This document shows positions 6,239 to 7,993 of a stretch of 7,993 nucleotides of DNA, in pieces. Source of the stretch: an uncultured Dorea sp. (lineage in GTDB: Bacteria > Bacillota > Clostridia > Lachnospirales > Lachnospiraceae); the NCBI GenBank assembly GCA_934307335.1, contig CAKRCL010000066.1, positions 1 to 7,993 of the forward strand. Direction: 5' to 3'. Within the stretch, counting starts at the first letter, position 1, and each line of letters starts with the position of its first letter. The position numbers were made by a program, and so were the translations under genes. The notes beneath the pieces were generated by a model, which was not told where the DNA came from, searched no databases, and saw nothing but the letters and a program-made list of their open reading frames with translations.

Positions 6239-6489
6239 GTCTTTAATGCCTCCTCAAATGCTTTTCGTATCGCTGGTTTCGTCAGCTTTGTGACTGCTTT
6301 CTTTTCATTAATTACAACCATGCTTTTTGTAACTGCACCGTATTTCGGAATATAGTCAAAGTCTTTCCCCGCTTTGTAAACTTTTACATGGACTTTGCCT
6401 TCATACTCCTTCTCCAAGGCTTGAACCAAGCCTTCAAATACTTCACATCAAGCACAGGCACTAATGTACTCAATTGATGGCTTTTCCAT
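6232..6489 (-). CDS. saoT: Thioredoxin-like selenoprotein SaoT (UGA = Sec)
   Basis: 85 residues when the TGA at 6448-6450 is read as Sec14. It resembles very short thioredoxin-fold proteins of the redox-active disulfide protein 2/glutaredoxin-like type. The N-terminal strand YISACAUCEVFEGLV carries the active site C12-A13-U14-C15. A helix, strand HVKVYKAG, the YGAVTKSMVVINEK strand pair and a C-terminal helix ending in Cys follow. Sec lies between the two cysteines of a CxxC, not in place of one, which is unusual. GGAGG (6500-6496) is 6 bases before the ATG at 6489. If TGA were a stop, the product would lose its whole active site and restart at 6429. Likely role: selenol/thiol relay or reductant for the lyase or transporter in the cytosol. 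It is the first gene of the minus-strand operon. Confidence 0.87.
6416..6450 (-). promoter_or_regulatory. Candidate bacterial SECIS element of saoT
   Basis: The Sec TGA (6450-6448) is followed after 13 bases by stem AAGGCTTG/CAAGCCTT (6434-6427 with 6423-6416). The apical bases GGTTC contain the GGT typical of SelB-binding loops, about 22 bases past the UGA. This is the best SECIS candidate of the three. Confidence 0.75.
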
Positions 6490-6699
6490 AACTTTCCTCC
6501 CATTTTTCGTCCAAATATACGTTGTTATTATATATGTAAATCAAATATTTTGGGTCGTTTATTAAAAATATGAATATTAATAAAACATAATATTTTATTC
6601 CTTAATAAATATATTTAATATTTGCAGTTTTTGGTATGATTCTACTGTATATTATAAAAAAAAGTTAATAAATAGACAAAGAAAGGAGGCAGACAGATT
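6490..6699. promoter_or_regulatory. Divergent saoT/saoP control region
   Basis: This very AT-rich stretch of 210 bases separates the divergent saoT and saoP. On the plus strand TTGGTA (6631-6636), 16 bases, TATAAA (6653-6658) is a possible saoP promoter. On the minus strand a TATAAT lies at 6532-6527 without a good -35, and TTGATT, 19 bases, TATATT (6544-6514) is a weaker option for saoT. An inverted repeat AATATTA/TAATATT lies at 6573-6594. A shared regulator is plausible but not shown. Confidence 0.4.
6573..6594. repeat. 7-bp inverted repeat in the divergent control region
   Basis: AATATTA and TAATATT flank an 8-base spacer midway between saoT and saoP. It could be an operator for a dimeric regulator. 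In such AT-rich DNA chance is a real alternative. Confidence 0.35.
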
Positions 6700-7539
6700 T
6701 TGGGGAACAGTAATAATGAAGCGAATCAACAAGTCAACAGAATGCAGGCTGCTACCAACAATGCCGATCGTAATCGCTGGCGAAAGATGGGTGGAAAACA
6801 CCACAACTTTGCCGCACTGATTGCACTGATCATCATCTGTGGAATTTGGACTGTAGCTGCACATGCTGTAGCAAAGCCTTTTATCTTTCCTTATTTTGAA
6901 GATGTTATCAAAGAAGTTGTCTATTCTTTATCAGATATGTATGTACTTCGCAATCTTGGAATTACGATGCGCCGTGTACTGACTGGAGCGTTCTATGCAT
7001 TTATCATCGGGCTTCCACTTGGAATGATCATGGGATACTCGCCTAAAATCTTAAGAGCTTTGTCACCATTTATGAACTCTTTAAGACAGGTACCGATTAT
7101 GGCGTGGGTTCCTCTTGCAATTGTATGGTTCGGAATTGGAGACGGTCCTACAATCTTCCTGATTGCATTCAGTGGTGTATTTACGATTATTCTGAATACA
7201 ATTTCAGGAGTACAGGATATCAGCAAGGACTTTTACAATGCAGCTCGTTCGATGGGTGCAAATACACTGAGTATCATAAAAGACATCGTCCTTCCGGGAT
7301 CTCTTCCGGGCGTTATGACTGGTGTGAGACTTGCAATCGGACTTGGCTGGATGTCCGTTATATGAGCGGAGTTCATTGCGACCAGTGCCGGATTCGGCTA
7401 CTGTATGGTGGAAGCTCAGGGGAAGATGCAGACTGAGAAGGTCATCGCTTACATGATCATCGCAGGTCTTATCGGATTCCTGATCGATACAATTATGGTT
7501 CTTGCTGAGAAAGTGCTTCTCAGATGGAGAGCTCAATAG
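6700..7539 (+). CDS. saoP: ABC transporter permease SaoP, selenoprotein (UGA = Sec)
   Basis: 279 residues when the TGA at 7363-7365 is read as Sec222. It is an inner-membrane permease of the TauC/SsuC type (COG0600). The first membrane segment is about 37-57, several more helices follow, and the EAA-loop NAARSMGANTLSIIKDIVLP at 180-199 contacts the ATPase. The next helix reads GLGWMSVIUAEFIA; relatives usually have a small residue (Ala) at the Sec position in a similar GL-W---AAE-IA stretch. The frame continues with family-like sequence for 57 more codons to TAG, so the TGA is not the end. The start is TTG at 6700 with AAAGGAGG (6682-6689) 10 bases upstream; the first ATG in frame (6742) lacks a site. 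It should pair with SaoA and SaoB. Sec within the membrane path suggests direct handling of a selenophilic substrate (inference). Confidence 0.87.
7363..7403 (+). promoter_or_regulatory. Candidate bacterial SECIS element of saoP
   Basis: The Sec TGA (7363-7365) is followed after 17 bases by a hairpin CAGTGCCG/CGGC-T-ACTG (7383-7390 with 7395-7403), one bulged T, loop GATT. The position is slightly farther than usual and the loop lacks a clean GT, so this candidate is weaker than those of saoT and saoL. Confidence 0.5.
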
Positions 7540-7655
7540 GTAACATCAAAAGGCATGGACACCAGATTGCCTGTTATCTATCTGATGCCAGAATTTCAAA
7601 TGTGAAACAAACTACAGGCATCAAATTCTTGGATATTTTTTACATTTGTATAAGA

Positions 7656-7702
7656 AGAAAGAAGCGTATTTCTACCAACTGAAATACGCTTCTTTCTTTT
7701 TT
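7656..7702 (+). terminator. Strong terminator after saoP, probably bidirectional
   Basis: A perfect 17-bp stem (7656-7672 with 7681-7697, core GAAGCGTATTTC) with an 8-base loop runs into a T-run (7697-7702). On the minus strand the stem is followed by TCTTCTTAT, so it may also end the LysR-type gene transcript. The 116 bases between the saoP stop and the stem hold no gene I can support. Confidence 0.88.
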
Positions 7703-7774
7703 ATACATTCTTAATTATGATAAACCCTGCAGGAGGCGCAGGATTTCTATAGAAAATAATATATTGTTCAATTA

Positions 7775-7993
7775 TCAACCTGAAATCTTCTGACATTGTT
7801 GTCTGATAGATTTTATCACACTTGTAATAGGAAGAGTCATAATCCGGTCTTTATGATACAAAAGATAAATCTGTCTCTCTGTATTCACATTTGGGAATTC
7901 AAACTTCAATAATTTCCCCAATGCCAGAGAATCTTGAATTGCCAGACTACTTACAAATGCAACTCCCATTCCTTCTTCTACACTTCTTCGGAC
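7775..7993 (-). CDS. LysR-type transcriptional regulator, C-terminal fragment
   Basis: 72 codons of an open frame that enters from the right edge with no start inside the window. The sequence VRRSVEEGMGVAFVSSLAI followed by a loop and a QIYLLYHKDR strand is typical of the last part of a LysR effector-binding domain (family length about 300). It ends with tandem stops TGA-TAA. The gene would be transcribed toward saoP and is separated from it by the shared terminator. Being next to the sao genes it could be their regulator, but nothing here shows that; the DNA-binding domain lies outside. Confidence 0.75.
   Translation of the reverse strand, partial: VRRSVEEGMGVAFVSSLAIQDSLALGKLLKFEFPNVNTERQIYLLYHKDRIMTLPITSVIKSIRQQCQKISG

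Noticed and set aside
2759..7365. In-frame TGAs in saoL, saoT and saoP as pseudogene stops or sequencing errors
   Set aside because: Three separate genes each have exactly one interruption, always TGA, always at a family-relevant site, with intact frame and a hairpin after it. Decay would not give this pattern.
2263..7539. Classic mercury resistance (mer) operon
   Set aside because: No MerA, MerT, MerP or MerR is present. The ABC importer, ArsP-like permease and DsrE-like protein point to a different system.
7583..7623. TGATGCC/GGCATCA inverted repeat in the saoP trailer
   Set aside because: Its 27-base loop and short arms make it weak, and the much stronger terminator follows just downstream.
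7555..7653. Short plus-strand frame after saoP with an internal TGA
   Set aside because: About 32 codons with no ribosome site, no family resemblance and no SECIS-like hairpin at the right distance. Likely untranslated trailer.
7775..7777. TGA at the end of the LysR-type fragment as another Sec codon
   Set aside because: It is followed at once by TAA and sits at the expected end of the family. It is a normal tandem stop.
1..7993. CRISPR arrays, insertion sequences, tRNA or rRNA genes, attachment sites
   Set aside because: I saw no spaced direct repeats, transposase frames, cloverleaf-like genes or rRNA stretches in either strand.

Overview
The window looks like chromosome of a low-GC Gram-positive, most likely an anaerobic gut-type Clostridia/Lachnospiraceae member. 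The evidence is AT-rich intergenic DNA, strong AGGAGG ribosome binding sites, sigma-A type promoters, a T-box leader, a purine-riboswitch-like leader, a DUF3343 gene, and three genes that read through in-frame UGA codons and so imply selenocysteine (Sec) decoding. The species cannot be named from sequence alone.

The centre and right of the window (about 2196-7702) hold a compact system of seven genes. Six run on the minus strand in the order thioredoxin-like selenoprotein (saoT), ArsP-type efflux permease (saoE), substrate-binding protein (saoB), ABC ATPase (saoA), MerB-like organometal lyase selenoprotein (saoL) and DsrE-like protein (saoD). They end at an intrinsic terminator embedded in the convergent DUF3343 gene. 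The seventh, an ABC permease selenoprotein (saoP), is divergent on the plus strand and ends at a strong terminator. In saoT, saoL and saoP a TGA falls at a functionally important place, the frame continues with family-typical sequence, and a SECIS-like hairpin follows. A standard gene caller would truncate all three.

The parts suggest one pathway. An ABC importer (SaoB-SaoP-SaoA) captures a thiol- or selenol-seeking organometal, plausibly organomercury. A MerB-like enzyme breaks the carbon-metal bond. Thiol/selenol relay proteins (SaoT, SaoD) hand on the product and an ArsP-like permease (SaoE) expels it. I recall the names saoA/B/D/E/L/P/T from NCBI family curation of a proposed 'selenocysteine-assisted organometal' (SAO) system. 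The names are from memory; substrate and mechanism are inference. The Cys-Cys-terminal SaoC I associate with that system was not found here.

The left part holds other genes. Minus-strand positions 1 to about 227 are a T-box leader with its own promoter, whose target gene lies beyond the window. Positions 304-1671 (minus) encode a COG2509-like FAD-dependent oxidoreductase, preceded by a guanine-type purine-riboswitch-like leader overlapping a terminator. Positions 1960-2262 (plus) encode a DUF3343 protein, a family thought to be a selenium/sulfur carrier. At the right end, 7775-7993 (minus) is the C-terminal piece of a LysR-type regulator.
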